Source: Dentipellis sp. KUC8613 (lineage: Eukaryota > Basidiomycota > Agaricomycetes > Russulales > Hericiaceae). Taken from it: a stretch of 39,218 nucleotides of DNA. The notes under the pieces were generated by a model, which was not told where the DNA came from, searched no databases, and was given only the letters and a program-made list of their open reading frames with translations. Of this stretch, positions 20,857-31,708 are shown piece after piece; positions within the stretch are counted from its first letter, which is position 1; each line of letters opens with the position of its first letter. The translations under genes and the position numbers were made by a program. The stretch is from NCBI GenBank assembly GCA_002286715.1, contig NSJX01000108.1:1-39218 (forward strand), written 5' to 3'.

Positions 20857-22531
20857 ATGGAAGCTGGCTCCGTGCGCAGGCCCTCGCGGCAAGATACCTT
20901 TGATCTGCGGGGTCAAATGGCCCCAGAAGACAGCGCAGCGCAGGCGCATGGCAGCGACACTTATCCCTCCGACGAGGAACACTCTGTTCTGGAAGACGAC
21001 TCGGACGGCGAGGAGCGCGACGCAGACTACATCGACGACGACGATCGCTCGTCCTCACTCAGCATCCCCAATGAGTCCATCGACTTCGACCTCGTATATT
21101 CTCTCCACAGTTTCGCCGCAACTGTCGAGGGCCAGGCTAGTGTCGTCAAGGGTGACAGCCTCGTCCTCATGGACGACAGCAACAGCTACTGGTGGCTCGT
21201 TCGCGTCCTCAAGACACAGGAAATCGGCTATATACCCGCCGAGAACATCGAGACGCCCTTCGAGCGTCTCGCCAGGCTCAACAAGCACCGTAATGTCGAC
21301 GTGCGTTTCACCCTGCTCTTCTCATTCTATATCTAAATCTCTTCTGCCAGTTGGCTTCTGCTACACAAGCTGAGATGCAGGACGGCCTGCAAGAATCCCG
21401 CGACCGCTTCCGCAACAACATGTCATCACGCGCTGGCTCGCACCAGCAGACGCCCTCCCCGACCCCTGCTGCGGGGGGCGACCGTCGCCAAGTGCGGTCC
21501 GTGGTCATCACCGAGAACAAGAAGACCTTCCGCTACCCCCCGGCGATCTGGAACGATGATGAGGAAGAGGAAGAGGACGTCGAGTGGGACCTGGAAGGCG
21601 ATGACGAGGAAGACGGTGTCTATGTCGAGGAGCAAATCCAGGGAGAGCAGCATGTCGGTATGGAGTCGGACGACGGCATGAGCTGGGAGGCGCCGCTGCC
21701 CAACGCGCTCAGACCCGGCGCGACGCCGGAGCAGCAGCGGCAGGAGGCTCTGATGCAGCAGCAACAGCAGCAGTATCAACAGCAGCAGCAACGCCAACAG
21801 ATCGAGGAGCAGCAGCGCAAGCAACAGATCCAACAACAGCAACTGATGGCCCAACAGCAGCAGCTCCAGCAGCAGCAGCAACAGCAACAGCAGCTCCAGC
21901 AGCAACAATTGCAGCAACAGCAGGCTCAACAGGCTCAGCAACAACAGCAGTCGCGTCAACCCCCGAACCTCAGCATCCAGCAACCCGGCCCGCGCGAGCG
22001 CCTCGGCGTCGCGGCGAGCAGCCCCGCATCCATCTCGCCCACCTCCCCAGGGCGTTCGCCACTCGATCCCGCAGAGGCGGTCGAGACGCGCAAGATCAGC
22101 GTCACGCCCAGCGTCGCGCGCGACGCCGCGCCGTCGGGCCCCATCCTTCCGAGCCAGGTCATGCAACGGCAGGAAGACGACCGCAAGCGGACGCGCGAGG
22201 AGATCGAGGCGCTTGAAGACGCCGCGCGCAAGCGCGCCCGCGAGGCGGGAGGCACCAAGTCGCCGGCCGGCAGCGCGCCCGCGAAGCTGCGCAAGGAGCG
22301 CGACTCGGGCGACGAAGACAGTGGGCGCGAAGGCAAAGACAAGCGCGGCCGCTCGGGCCTCTTTGGCGGGCTGTTCGGCCGTCGCAAGGACAAGCACAAG
22401 GAGAAGGGCGCGTCGGGCTCCGTGTCGGACGGCGCCGCCGGCGAGCTCGGGCGCAGCTCGGAGGAGTCGGGGCGCTCGAGCAACCACCAGCAGCAGCCGG
22501 CGGAGATCTCGCCCTCGCAGCGCCAGGTGAT

Positions 22532-22586
<55 letters not shown>

Positions 22587-25331
22587 CAACAGCAGCAGCA
22601 GCAGGCGGGTGCCCGCGCGCAGCCGCCGTCAACGCCGCCCCAGGCAGAGCGCATGGCGCAGCCGTCGCCGGTGTCGCACCACGCGATCAGCCTCCGGCAG
22701 CGCGACCAGGAGCACCAGGCGCTGTACCAGCAGTACCTCAACCGCTCGCCTGCGTCCCCGCCCGAGCTCCAGCCGTCGTTCGGGCTGCAGTCCGCGTCGG
22801 CGGTGCCGGGCGGCTCGCTCTCGCTCGCCAGCAGCATGTCGTCGGCGCTCGGACCGCCGTCGATAAGCGAGGGCCGCCGCCAGCGCCCTGGCTCCCTCGT
22901 CCTTGCGCCGAGCCAGATGGAGGGCGGCGTCGGTGTGCCAGAGCTGAGTGTCATTCGGGTGTTTGCAGGCAAGAAGCTCCAGACGGAGGCGACGTTCAAG
23001 ACCGTGCTGCTCAACTCGTCGACTACGTCCTCCGATCTCGTGCGCCAGGCCATGCAGCGCTTCCGGCTACCTGCCGGCGAGGACGCGGGCGACTACTACT
23101 TGACTGTGAAGCAGCTCGAAGGCTCGTCCGCCGTGCTGCGCGAAGAGGAGCACCCGCTGGTCGTGTTCGAGACCCTCGTCGAGGCCGCGATGGAGCTGCC
23201 CAAGGTCAAGCGCAGCAGCGTGGGCAGCATCAGCTCGATCGCCAGCAACCTCTCGATGCACCCGGCCATCAAGAAGCTGCCGATGAACGACTTCACGGAC
23301 GACTCGGCCGTCAAGTTCTATCTGAACCGCAGGGGCGAGGAAGGCGGTCCGGACGACAGCATGAACACTGAGGATGGCGACGAGACGCTCATGGCCGAGT
23401 CCGTGGACGATGCGCCGCTCTCGCCGCGCCCGCAGTATCTCACCGTCGGTGGTCAGCCTGGCGGCACAGGGGCCACGGTGCCTGCAGAGCGGTTCAGCTC
23501 GCCGTCATTCCGCTTCGCGCTCAAGCTTGTTATCTACCCGGATGACCTCCCAGAAGACATGATATTCGATCCGCTTACCGAGGCCATCGTATTCAAGAAC
23601 ACGCTCCGGGACCGCCCGCAGGGCACTTCACCTGGTGTCTCGTCAGCCTATCGCCGGAAGATATTTGTGTTCCCTAAGAATATCACGGTTGCGGAGGTCA
23701 TCGAAATTGGCCTGGAGCGATTCGGGATTCTTGAAGGTGTCGTGGATGGCGGGGACGAGGTCGAAGATAAGCTCTCCAAGCGTCGAAGCTCGTCACGTGT
23801 GCGATACATGCTTAACGTCGGGATCGAAGGCAAAGGTGGGACCTCCTTTTCGAGAATTCTCATATCATTACTAACATCCTTCGAGAGCGTGAACTGTCGC
23901 CCTCGAGCAAGATCATCGATGCGTATCCTCGTCCACCCGCATATCGAGCAGTCGACCGTCGGTTCCATGATAGCAAGCGCCGTTCTGTCGACTCGATGCA
24001 GCTCTTGGGCAGTCCCGAAGACGTTCAGCCGGACGACCCTGTCTTCATCCTTCGTCGCGCTGTCACATATCGCGCATCCTCATCTCGACATCGCCTGTCG
24101 GCACCACTGGACGAAATCGCGCTTCAGCACATGCATCGTGAATCCACGTCGAGCTCGAGTGCGACGTCTGATACTCCTACCATTGAGGAGCCGAAGCAGC
24201 GCCATATGTCCCGTCAGGAACTCATCGCAGCCCAGCGGGCGGCCTCGCGGGCCAATCAGAAGGCGATCCTTTCTGCCCAAACCAACTCGATGCGTGGAGT
24301 CGACGTGTTGCTCCCCGGCAATGTCCGCCTGCGCAGCTCCCGATACGAAGTGGACGACAGGATGCGATACTCGTATGTGCAGCCCGGTGGGGAGACATAT
24401 GATATCAGCGACATCGTAGAGGAGGTCTGGCAAGGAGAGGGCGGACAAGGGAGGGAGGGCACTCAGAATGCCAAAGGCGATCTGCTGGAAGTCGTGCTCT
24501 CTCGTAACCAAGACGGGCTCGGCGAAAAGCTTGATCGTGTGCTCAGTAAGATCAAGGATGGCCGGGGCACTCGCCTTGCGCTCCCTGATCCCCCGCCCTC
24601 TGCTGCGACCATGGACAGCATCTCTTCTTCCTATTCGGACTACGAGGGCGCACCTCCTGACTCTGCACGCACTACGTCCACCTCCCGCACCACGACCCCC
24701 ACCGCAGCCAATCCCTACACCCAGTCACCCCCCACTTCTCCCAAAATGACGTCCATCACGGGTGCACCCCGCACGACCTCCCCGATTCCCGGGACGACTA
24801 ACGCCAGAATACCCACCCCTTCCGCTTTGGACACAAAGAAGGCACGCACGGCTACGCCAACCTCGTTGAATTCGAAGGCTAACGCGTCTCCCTCTCCCCA
24901 TTTGCGCCAGCAGTCCATCGCGTCCGTCATGTCCGACACGTCCGGGTACCGCACCGCGATTGGGTCGCCCATGACGCAGCGCAGCCTGTCGACGCCGAAG
25001 CCGACGCGCCCGCGGCCGGTGTTCACCCAGGACGACTTTGGCGTGGCGCACATGATGGCCATTATTGAGCTTGCGGGCGTGCGCAATAGGACGCCGCCGC
25101 TGACGCCGCTGGATCCGGTGGACGAGCTCTTGTTTGGACGACAATTTGACATTGATACCCTGCACCCGCACGTGCGCGAAATATACGGGTCTACTTTCAA
25201 GCAGTTGGACGAGATGGATAAGGTATACACTATCTTAATTTGCGTTGTTCGCCGTCGTTGCACATTATACTGACGCTTTTTCCTTCTCTCAGATTCTCGA
25301 CGACCTGCTGCACGATTCAATCACTGCGTAG
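20857..25331 (+). CDS. Large SH3 and Ras-association domain protein, Bud14/Tea4-like SH3
   Basis: Four exons (20857-21300, 21351-23835, 23886-25222, 25293-25331) give 1434 residues. An acidic N-terminus leads to an SH3 domain at about residues 77-138 (DLVYSLHSFAATVEGQ, YWWLVRVLKTQEIGYIPAEN) that ends IETPFERLARLNKHRN, the signature seen in yeast Bud14 and fission yeast Tea4. Next come TFRYPPAIWNDDEEEEEDVE, two glutamine-rich tracts, a Ras-association-like domain at about 680-765 (LSVIRVFAGKKLQTEATFKT), a second conserved block at about 868-975 (FRFALKLVIYPDDLPEDMIF) that may be another RA-like fold, and a serine/proline-rich C-terminus with short helices. Bud14/Tea4 proteins bring PP1 and formins to growing tips. 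A polarity role reading a small GTPase is the natural inference. The gene name is left open because the RA part is not in yeast Bud14. Confidence 0.8.
21735..21955 (+). repeat. Glutamine-rich coding tract (CAG/CAA mixed)
   Basis: About 70 codons are mostly CAG and CAA, interrupted by Leu, Arg, Ala and Ile codons. The mixture of CAG and CAA suggests an old tract that is not expanding as a pure microsatellite. Confidence 0.85.
22533..22604 (+). repeat. Polyglutamine microsatellite, 24 codons
   Basis: Twenty-four consecutive Gln codons in frame, mostly an uninterrupted CAG run with a few CAA near each end. The long pure-CAG core is likely to vary in length between strains. Confidence 0.95.
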
Positions 25332-25762
25332 ACATGCTCACGTTCGTTTTCGCTTCTTGTAACTTATTGGTTGGTCTATACTGCGTTCACATTGCATCTA
25401 TCTTTTCAACTGCACTATCTTTTTCTGCTCTCCTGTCGTAATGATTGCTTGGCATGTACCTTGGACCGCTGTCGTTGAATGGATGGCCTTCGGGTCTTGC
25501 ACTGTTGGAGTGTCGGTAAGGATGGTATGCAGTGATTCGGTAGGTGTCTTTATGTTTTGACTCCTACAGCGCAAGACCATGACCACGACCATGACGGACT
25601 TCTGGTCATGATCAAAATTTACCCTACCACTGTTGTGCACAGTCGCAAACTAGGACGAACAGTCAGGTTCCAAATGACGTCTCGACTCTGCAGCCGCATT
25701 TTTTGAGTCTTTCAACAGTCGCCGCCTAAATACCTCGCCAGCCGTTCCCCGTATCACCCGCC
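25332..25762. other. Intergenic region
   Basis: This holds the 3' end of the SH3 gene. A small ATGACC/CATGAC-type repeat occurs at 25575-25610. No gene is supported. Confidence 0.4.
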
Positions 25763-25970
25763 ATGGTTCTGCAACGCAAGTACAAATCGGCAATATTCTT
25801 GCGCTTCAAGAAATCCAACAAGGGGGGCGAATCCCAAGTACGTCTTTGCGATCCCTCTTTAACCCTGGCGGCTGACCTTGCCACAGCACGATTGTTCTAC
25901 ACCTCCATGTGCCGTCGACCTACCGTCCCACTCCCAGCTTCGTGGCATAGGGCCAATGTTCGTGGCATAG
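25763..25970 (+). CDS. Possible small gene ending in a minisatellite
   Basis: An ATG at 25763 opens a basic 25-codon exon (MVLQRKYKSAIFLRFKKSNK) ending at a GTACGT donor (25838). A CCACAG acceptor (25886) starts a second exon in phase that stops at TAG 25968-25970, giving 52 residues. The stop lies inside the first units of the 20-bp minisatellite, so the original 3' part may have been replaced by the repeat. I do not recognise it, and a chance frame is possible. Confidence 0.25.
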
Positions 25971-26178
25971 AGCCAATGTTCGTGGCATAGAGCCAGTGTT
26001 CGTGGCATAGAGCCAGTGTTCGTGGCATAGAGCCAGTGTTCGTGGCATAGAGCCAGTGTTCGTGACCTCGCACCAACGTCCGTGGCATTGAGCCAATGTT
26101 TCCATCGTGCCAATCGTGTTCGTTGCAGCGTATCAATTTCCATCACCTTGAACTGATGGTTGTGGCATTGAGTGCCAG
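25939..26178. repeat. 20-bp minisatellite, about 12 units
   Basis: The unit is TTCGTGGCATAGAGCCAGTG. Six units (25939-26058) are nearly identical. From 26059 onward units still keep the 20-bp spacing but diverge progressively (TTCGTGACCTCGCACCAACG, then less similar ones to about 26178). Because 60 bp equals 20 codons, every frame repeats a 20-residue period. The reverse strand is open through the array. Confidence 0.9.
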
Positions 26179-26957
26179 TCATCGTAACGTCCTGCATCTC
26201 CCGGGGTCGGGCTTGCTCCATTCAGATTCCCTCCCCCTCTCCCTTCTCTGCCATCATCACCGAATCGTGTTTCAAACCCGCGTGCCGCAAATACTCGCGT
26301 AGTCGTCTCCAATCCCTCATCTGCCGCTAGCCCATCTCATTACCATCCTCTTGTCACTTTGTCGGAAGCCCTGCCCCTGTCTTTATTCTCCTATCTACCT
26401 GTCAATTACTCGTGCTCGTGTAGCATTCTCATCTGCAGTACATGTCCATTGTACACATTAATCAACCATCCTTGGACGTACTTCACGATTACAGGCATTA
26501 CAATGAGAATGGTGTTTGACACATGCTGCCGACACTGATTTCGCTGGACTCTGAAGCAATTGGCAACACGTCTCTCGCATACCAATTCCGGGGTTTCTTG
26601 GTGGCGCACTTACATATGGATCATCGGGCCGCTTGCAAGATTCATGCACCAGATTCTGCAGCTGTACCCACAGCACGCATCCTACATTGTGCAGTCTTGC
26701 ATTCGTGGTACCGATATGCCCGTTGATCCTGGACCTCTTCCCGTGCTCACTGCTCACTCCATGCATTGGATCTGCAGGGTAACATTGGGTAGATGATTGC
26801 CATTCTTCTAGATATTGTGTTCTTGTGTTGCTCATCTACCCTCTGTTTTCCTGTATGTGACAATAAATTGGATGGGACGTGGGTGCTCCGCGATGTGGTA
26901 CTGCGCCGTGCCATGTGGCGCGGATAGGGCCGTTCCTCAATGGGACCTCCCCCGAAT
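26179..26957. other. Stretch without a clear gene
   Basis: A forward frame at about 26560-26796 contains RFMHQILQLYPQHASYIVQS, which looks somewhat protein-like, but has no convincing start, splice sites or relatives. The rest appears non-coding. Confidence 0.3.
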
Positions 26958-27389
26958 TAAAACTCCTCCTCCTCCTCCTCCAAGGAGAGCCAAGAGGAAG
27001 GCATCCCCATCCCGCATGTCCTGCCGACGCTGCAGACCGTCAATATCAGCCTTGTGATGGACAACTGGTCTCACGACGTTCGTCGGGATCCGAGCCCGCT
27101 CGTCATACCGAAGATCACCATTCAAGATATGGAATGTGATGAGCCCAATCTCGAAGACATGGTGAGTACTACTACTAAGGGCTGGAACATGACGGGGGCT
27201 GCTGAGGCTGACATCTGCATCCCGGCGGGGCATGAATAGGACTGTGTTGACCCGTCGACGTTGAGCAAGTTCCTCGATTTATTCCCTACGCCACCTGCGC
27301 CCGTTCCCTTTCTACCCCCTGGGCGTTGCCATCAAAAATATTCTTTGCCAACAAACGCGCATGCGGGCCGGAGATTACAGGTCTTTTAG
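26958..27389 (+). pseudogene. 3' fragment of an F-box/LRR-like gene
   Basis: Two exon-like blocks join in phase across a GTGAGT...AATAG intron (27162-27239). The first reads IPIPHVLPTLQTVNISLVMD and ITIQDMECDEPNLEDM. The second reads DCVDPSTLSKFLDLFPTPPA and stops at 27387-27389. This is the style of the C-terminal end of basidiomycete F-box/LRR proteins. No F-box or start is visible upstream, where the frame meets a stop near 26957. It is most likely a truncated copy. Confidence 0.4.
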
Positions 27390-27476
27390 GCGAATATCTG
27401 GGACTAGCTTGCTTGTCTTCGCGATGTCTCATTACTATTCCTGCCTCAGCTCATGTATTGTTACAAATAAATTGCC

Positions 27477-28520
27477 TTACGAGTCCGTACCAGGTATTCT
27501 CCCCAACTTCGACTCAAACAAACTCGCGATCTCCTCGAATGGCGCCCCATTCCGCAGCATAACCTCCATCTCGTCCATCGCCTTCACCTCCGCCTCTGAA
27601 CTAGCCCCCGGCTTCTCCTTGAGCGCATTCATCATCTCCACCAAAGCCATTCGATCTCCCTTATACTCATACGGCGAGTTCCCCACATCAATCAAGCTGA
27701 CCTTACCCGTAGCCTCGTCAAGGAGCACGTTCCGCGCGCACAGGTCGCCATGCTGCAGCATGCCCTCGTCCGCCGCACGCTGCTGCTCCGTGACAGGCAC
27801 ACTCGGGTCGCGCGTCCGCTCCGAAACCACCCACTTGGGGATATTGTGGAGCGTGGCCAGCCCGTGCAGCACGTCGACGAACATGGTAGCCTTGATGGAC
27901 TTCTGTGGCAGCTTGTCCAGGGGCGTCCCTCCGTACGGGCACAGGAAACCACGCACGAGCTCGTCTGCGTCGACGACGCACGCGATGAGAGGCAGGAAAG
28001 GATGGCGTCTGCTGCTTGCGCCCGGCCGCGGTCTGGTGGGGACGTCGAGCTCGAGATAGCGCAGGAGGGCAATTTCGCGGTAGAGCCGGCCCGACTCGCC
28101 CCAGCCGTGCAGAACCTGCTTGAACACGACGTCCGACGGGCCTGCGCCCTCCCACGAGCACAGTTCCGCCGACTGGGCAAGATACCGCCGGCTGCTGAGC
28201 TCGTGCAGGGGTGCGACGCGCATGGAGGGGTCCGCGCAGGCGGGAATCGTGGGGCGGCGGCGGAGGTTGTATACCAGGACGCCTATCGGCTTGTCCGTGT
28301 TCATGCGCGTCACGAGCGACTCGGCGCTGTCGACGGGCGAGCGCGTCACTTCTACCTCGTTGAAGTCCGCGCGCGCGCGGTGGCCCGTGCGCCGCAGGAC
28401 GGCGAACCAGTACGGGTCGTTCCAGAGCGCGTCGGGGTCCTCGTCGGTGTCCTCCGGCGGGACGTGCGGGGAGAATATGTGGTACCAGCGGCGGAGGCGG
28501 AGGTCGAAGACCGCGGCCAT
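27477..28520 (-). CDS. Atypical protein kinase-like protein; probable 5' frameshift at a G8 run
   Basis: An uninterrupted frame of 347 codons starts at an ATG at 28520. Kinase-like features appear in order: a candidate ATP-binding lysine in DVVFKQVL (about residue 134), LYREIALL as a helix-C glutamate, catalytic loop LQHGDLCARNVLLDE (about 255-270) and metal-binding VSLIDVGN in place of DFG. HGD instead of HRD and DVG instead of DFG mark an atypical or degraded kinase, but the key Lys, Glu and both Asp seem retained. Upstream, a second frame (about 28665-28540) reads HAWDEDELSLHVVTQPPPAP and joins the MAAVFDLRLRRWYHIF frame if one base is lost in the G8 run at 28538-28545. The true N-terminus is therefore probably further upstream. 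Substrate unknown. Confidence 0.6.
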   Translation of the reverse strand: MAAVFDLRLRRWYHIFSPHVPPEDTDEDPDALWNDPYWFAVLRRTGHRARADFNEVEVTRSPVDSAESLVTRMNTDKPIGVLVYNLRRRPTIPACADPSMRVAPLHELSSRRYLAQSAELCSWEGAGPSDVVFKQVLHGWGESGRLYREIALLRYLELDVPTRPRPGASSRRHPFLPLIACVVDADELVRGFLCPYGGTPLDKLPQKSIKATMFVDVLHGLATLHNIPKWVVSERTRDPSVPVTEQQRAADEGMLQHGDLCARNVLLDEATGKVSLIDVGNSPYEYKGDRMALVEMMNALKEKPGASSEAEVKAMDEMEVMLRNGAPFEEIASLFESKLGRIPGTDS

Positions 28521-29115
28521 GTGCGTGTCTGGGCGCCGGGGGGGGCTGGGTCACGACGTGCAGGCTGAGCTCGTCTTCGTCCCATGCATGGGCGGCGAGT
28601 TCCGAGCCGGATAGGGGTGGGGAGGGGGGGTGGGAATGGGAGTGGTACGGTACTATTTGGAGGGAAACACCTGGTAATCGGTGTCTGTTGGGGGGGCTTA
28701 ACAATAGGCGGTATATAAAATCAGTTTGTGGCTTACCGGTGCGGTCATCTCTGTCGCATCTGTTGGCCAACAGCAGAATCTTGGCAACTATTAGTATAAA
28801 GGTTATTTTTGATTTGATTTGACTGAGAGATGAGATTCCGTGGTGCCAGTGAGGGCTGAAGATAATGGTTAAGGATATGGGGTCTCAGGAAGCCGGCGCC
28901 AATTTTCCTAAAGTGTTCGGAAAATGCCGGTACAGTTGCCCGGGTCTCGGTACCGCACACGAGGCGCTTTTAACTCTTAGAAACGAAGACCACAACGTAT
29001 ATTGTGCACAACAACAAATACAGCATGCATAAAATGCCGAATATCCAATACAATACTAAGAACGAGAAACGGACGCCTACAGCACACCGACAGTGGCAAG
29101 CCCAACTTACAGGCC
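28521..29115. other. 5' region of the kinase-like gene and intergenic sequence
   Basis: This contains the frame interrupted at the G8 run, candidate splice sites (reverse-strand GTAAGC donor ending at 28736, CCAG acceptor at 28671) whose phases do not fit together, and AT-rich sequence at 28790-28880. No separate gene is supported. Confidence 0.4.
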
Positions 29116-30262
29116 TCACGCACTAACCGACCTCCCGACCCTCAACCGCGACCTTGCCCTCCCGCCCTGCATCATGCGCAAACTGACACTCGCGCTCAAC
29201 ACGCGGCCCATCCACTTGCCGATGCCTGCCGGCTTCTGCAGCGCCTCCTCCATCTCGAAGCACTCCATCGGCGGGAGCAGCGCGGGCGCCTTGGGCGTCG
29301 CGCTCGCCTCCACATTCGCATTCGCACTCGCAGCAGGCGTCGTGGGCGTGCGCACCTCCTCGTCCTCATCCGAGTCGTCCGACCACGCGGAGCGCTCCTC
29401 GATGATGGTGCCGTCGGGCGTGGTGAAGAAGTACGGCCCGCCGTCGACGCTCAGGCTGTCGTCGCGGATCTGGAAGCCCGGCTCGGAGGAGGAAGGCGAG
29501 GGCGTGGGCGACGCAGGTGGGGGCGTGGGCGACGCGTCCTCGGTGAGAAGGCGAAGGTGCGCCTCGGGGGACGGCGGGTCGCTGTACGCGCTCGCGCTCG
29601 TGTCCACCTCCGCTTCCGCCTCTGCGTTCTCCCTCGCACCGTCGCGGTCCTGCCCCGGCGCGATCCCAAGGGTGTGCTCGAACTCGGCCGATGCGTCGAA
29701 CAGCTCGAGCATGTCGAGGAGGTCCGTGCCAGACTCGGACTGCTCCTCGCTCTCCTCGGCGGCAGGCTGCTGTTGCGGCGGCGGGAGCAGCGCAAGCCCG
29801 AGCCCGGACACGTCGTCCGCGGAGAAGATGCGCGCGCCGCGGAAGGTGCGCTTGCGTGTCTTCGGGGACGCCGCGGCGGGCAGAACGCGCCCGAGCGCTT
29901 TCGTGAAGAGCGCGTAGTGTGCGGGGTTTGTGAATACCTGCGGGAGGGCGTGTGAGGGCGTAAGGGGTGCGGCAGGGATAGGCGAAGGGCGTACGACGTG
30001 CTGGATGAGCGCGCTGTTGATGAGCGGGGGCATGGCGCGCCGGACGTCGAGGACGTCGGGGTGGTGCCAGGCGTCGGAGAGCGCGTCGACGTAGGCGGTC
30101 TCGGCGGCTTGGGTCTCTGTGGAGGGGTCGGGCTTGCGCTTGGAGGCGAGATCGAGCTGCTTGTGGTCGGTCAGCCGCAGCGAAATGAAGGAGAGATGAT
30201 ATACGTACTTTCTTCTGCTTCTTCTTTGACATGAGTCTGCGCGCGGAGCCAAAGGAAGGCAT
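29116..30262 (-). CDS. Unknown acidic, serine/proline-rich protein
   Basis: Three exons are proposed: 30262-30209, 30159-29995 and 29937-29116, giving 346 residues. The start MPSFGSARRLMSKKKQKK is basic, and the first intron (49 nt) joins it in phase to QLDLASKRKPDPSTETQAAE. The second intron (29994-29938, 57 nt) is a multiple of three without stops, so it could be retained. Conserved-looking segments are AYVDALSDAWHHPDVLDVRR, then NPAHYALFTKALGRVL. Later parts are acidic and disordered (SGTDLLDMLELFDASAEFEH) with a candidate folded strand pair around GGPYFFTTPDGTIIEERSAW. I do not recognise the family. It is transcribed divergently from TSR2. Confidence 0.6.
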
Positions 30263-31045
30263 GTTGTGATGCTGGTATGGAAGGCTGGAGGAGCTCCTCG
30301 GTGAGGTAAGAAGCAAAGGGCCGTTGACAATGAAGGACGAGGAGCGCATGCTGCTAGCCTGTGGTCTGGTATCAGACGTTCAGTCCAAGACTTAGGTATC
30401 CAAGACACATTGGATAGGCATATGTTACTCTTCTCAGACCAGCAGTCAGGAATAATATACAGAAGCACAGGATGATGGAATGGGCGTCATACTTCTGATA
30501 TTATGGTGCCGCGCGGGGAAGGCATGACCTGCACGACAATGTACATTTTTACTCATGAAGGAAGCGTCTCGAATGACAAAATGCTCTAACTATGCCTAGA
30601 TTCCCATCGTGTCAGCCACCAATGAAATAGAGGTCAGAACTCACTTTCAGTCTGAACTACAACAGGCAAGCCCGATCGGACATTTTGGCAGCCCCAGACT
30701 CCTCCTAGGCTGCCAACTCGGTAGCTCCAAGTAAAAGTAGTGCAACCCCTGTACTTTTTTAAGTTCGGAAGCCGCGATGAGCCAGCCAGAACATCTGGAC
30801 AAGAGCACAATCTGTAGGAACGTTAGTTACTTACTTAGGCCGCCCCAGCGCGTCAATCGCGTAGCTTTCGGGAATCTCCGGCTCCTTCCTCAGATCTCAA
30901 TCTCTTCGCCTCCAAGTCAAAGCCTGTCCTTCAAGAGCTCACTCACCTCAAAATCCACACTCGCAAGTCCTCTTTCCACCGACCAATAATTCCTTTCCAA
31001 ATCACAAAAAGGGCCCCTTCCTCCCACAAAAATCCCCCACAAAAA
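30263..31045. other. Divergent intergenic region upstream of TSR2
   Basis: Presumably it holds both promoters. CT-rich sequence from about 30880 to 31040 precedes the TSR2 ATG. No gene is seen. Confidence 0.4.
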
Positions 31046-31708
31046 ATGTCCACCCCGACCGCCGCCCCACCCGCCCCGCTCGTCCTCTTCGCGCGCGGCA
31101 CCATCGCGCGCCTCGCGCTCTGGCCCGCGCTGCGCGTCGCCGTCGCCGAGAACTGGGGCGGCCCGCCCGCGACGTCCGCGCAGAAGCAGACGTGGCTCGC
31201 GTCCGTGCTGGTCGACGCGTTCGAGCCCGCGCTCATTTCCTCCTCTTCCTCTCCTGATCCTACCCCTGCTTCACCGACACCTACACCGGTATCTACACCT
31301 GCAACCGAGGCGCCAGACGCAGACTACGTCGCGCTGACGCTCCTGCAGGTGCTGGAGGACGAGTTCGACGCGGTGCTGGAGGACGGGAGCGCAGACACGG
31401 TCGCGCAGGAGATCGTGGGGCTGTACGGGAGCATTGCGCGCGGGGAGCCGGCGGCGGAGGCGCGCGTGCGGGAGTGGGAGGCGCGCGCGGAGACGTGGCG
31501 CGGGAAGAAGGTGCAGGTGCAGGAGGTGGTGGGGAGCGAGGAGGAGTGGGAGAGCGAGGAGGATGAGGAGGATGAGGAGGGCGAGGGCGAGGAGGCGCCG
31601 CAGCTGAGGGATGCGGGAGCGGAGGCGAGGTCGAGGCCGGAGCCGGTGGTGGATGAGGATGGGTTTACGCTCGTGCAGGGTAAAGGCAAGGGGCGGGCGC
31701 CACGGTAA
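31046..31708 (+). CDS. TSR2: Pre-rRNA-processing protein TSR2
   Basis: A single exon of 220 residues. The Tsr2 domain starts LFARGTIARLALWPALRVAV followed by ENWGG, continues with KQTWLASVLVDAF, and after a Ser/Pro/Thr-rich insertion (about residues 72-95) resumes as YVALTLLQVLEDEFDAVLED then GSADTVAQEIVGLYG. The C-terminus is acidic and ends DEDGFTLVQGKGKGRAPR; an acidic region followed by DGFTLV is characteristic of the family. Tsr2 is an escort chaperone that carries ribosomal protein eS26 (Rps26) to pre-40S particles. The low-complexity insertion within the helical domain is unusual. The ATG follows a CT-rich leader. Confidence 0.85.
   Translation: MSTPTAAPPAPLVLFARGTIARLALWPALRVAVAENWGGPPATSAQKQTWLASVLVDAFEPALISSSSSPDPTPASPTPTPVSTPATEAPDADYVALTLLQVLEDEFDAVLEDGSADTVAQEIVGLYGSIARGEPAAEARVREWEARAETWRGKKVQVQEVVGSEEEWESEEDEEDEEGEGEEAPQLRDAGAEARSRPEPVVDEDGFTLVQGKGKGRAPR

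Noticed and set aside
21426..22589. Long leucine-rich reverse-strand frame opposite the SH3 gene
   Set aside because: It is the complement of CAG/CAA repeats, which reads as Leu-, Cys- or Ala-runs in the three frames.
25939..26178. CRISPR-like array
   Set aside because: Units are contiguous 20-bp repeats without spacers, in a eukaryotic context; this is a minisatellite.
25859..26221. Reverse-strand 120-codon repeat protein over the minisatellite
   Set aside because: A repeat of 20 bp automatically gives a periodic frame. There is no start, splice or homologue evidence.
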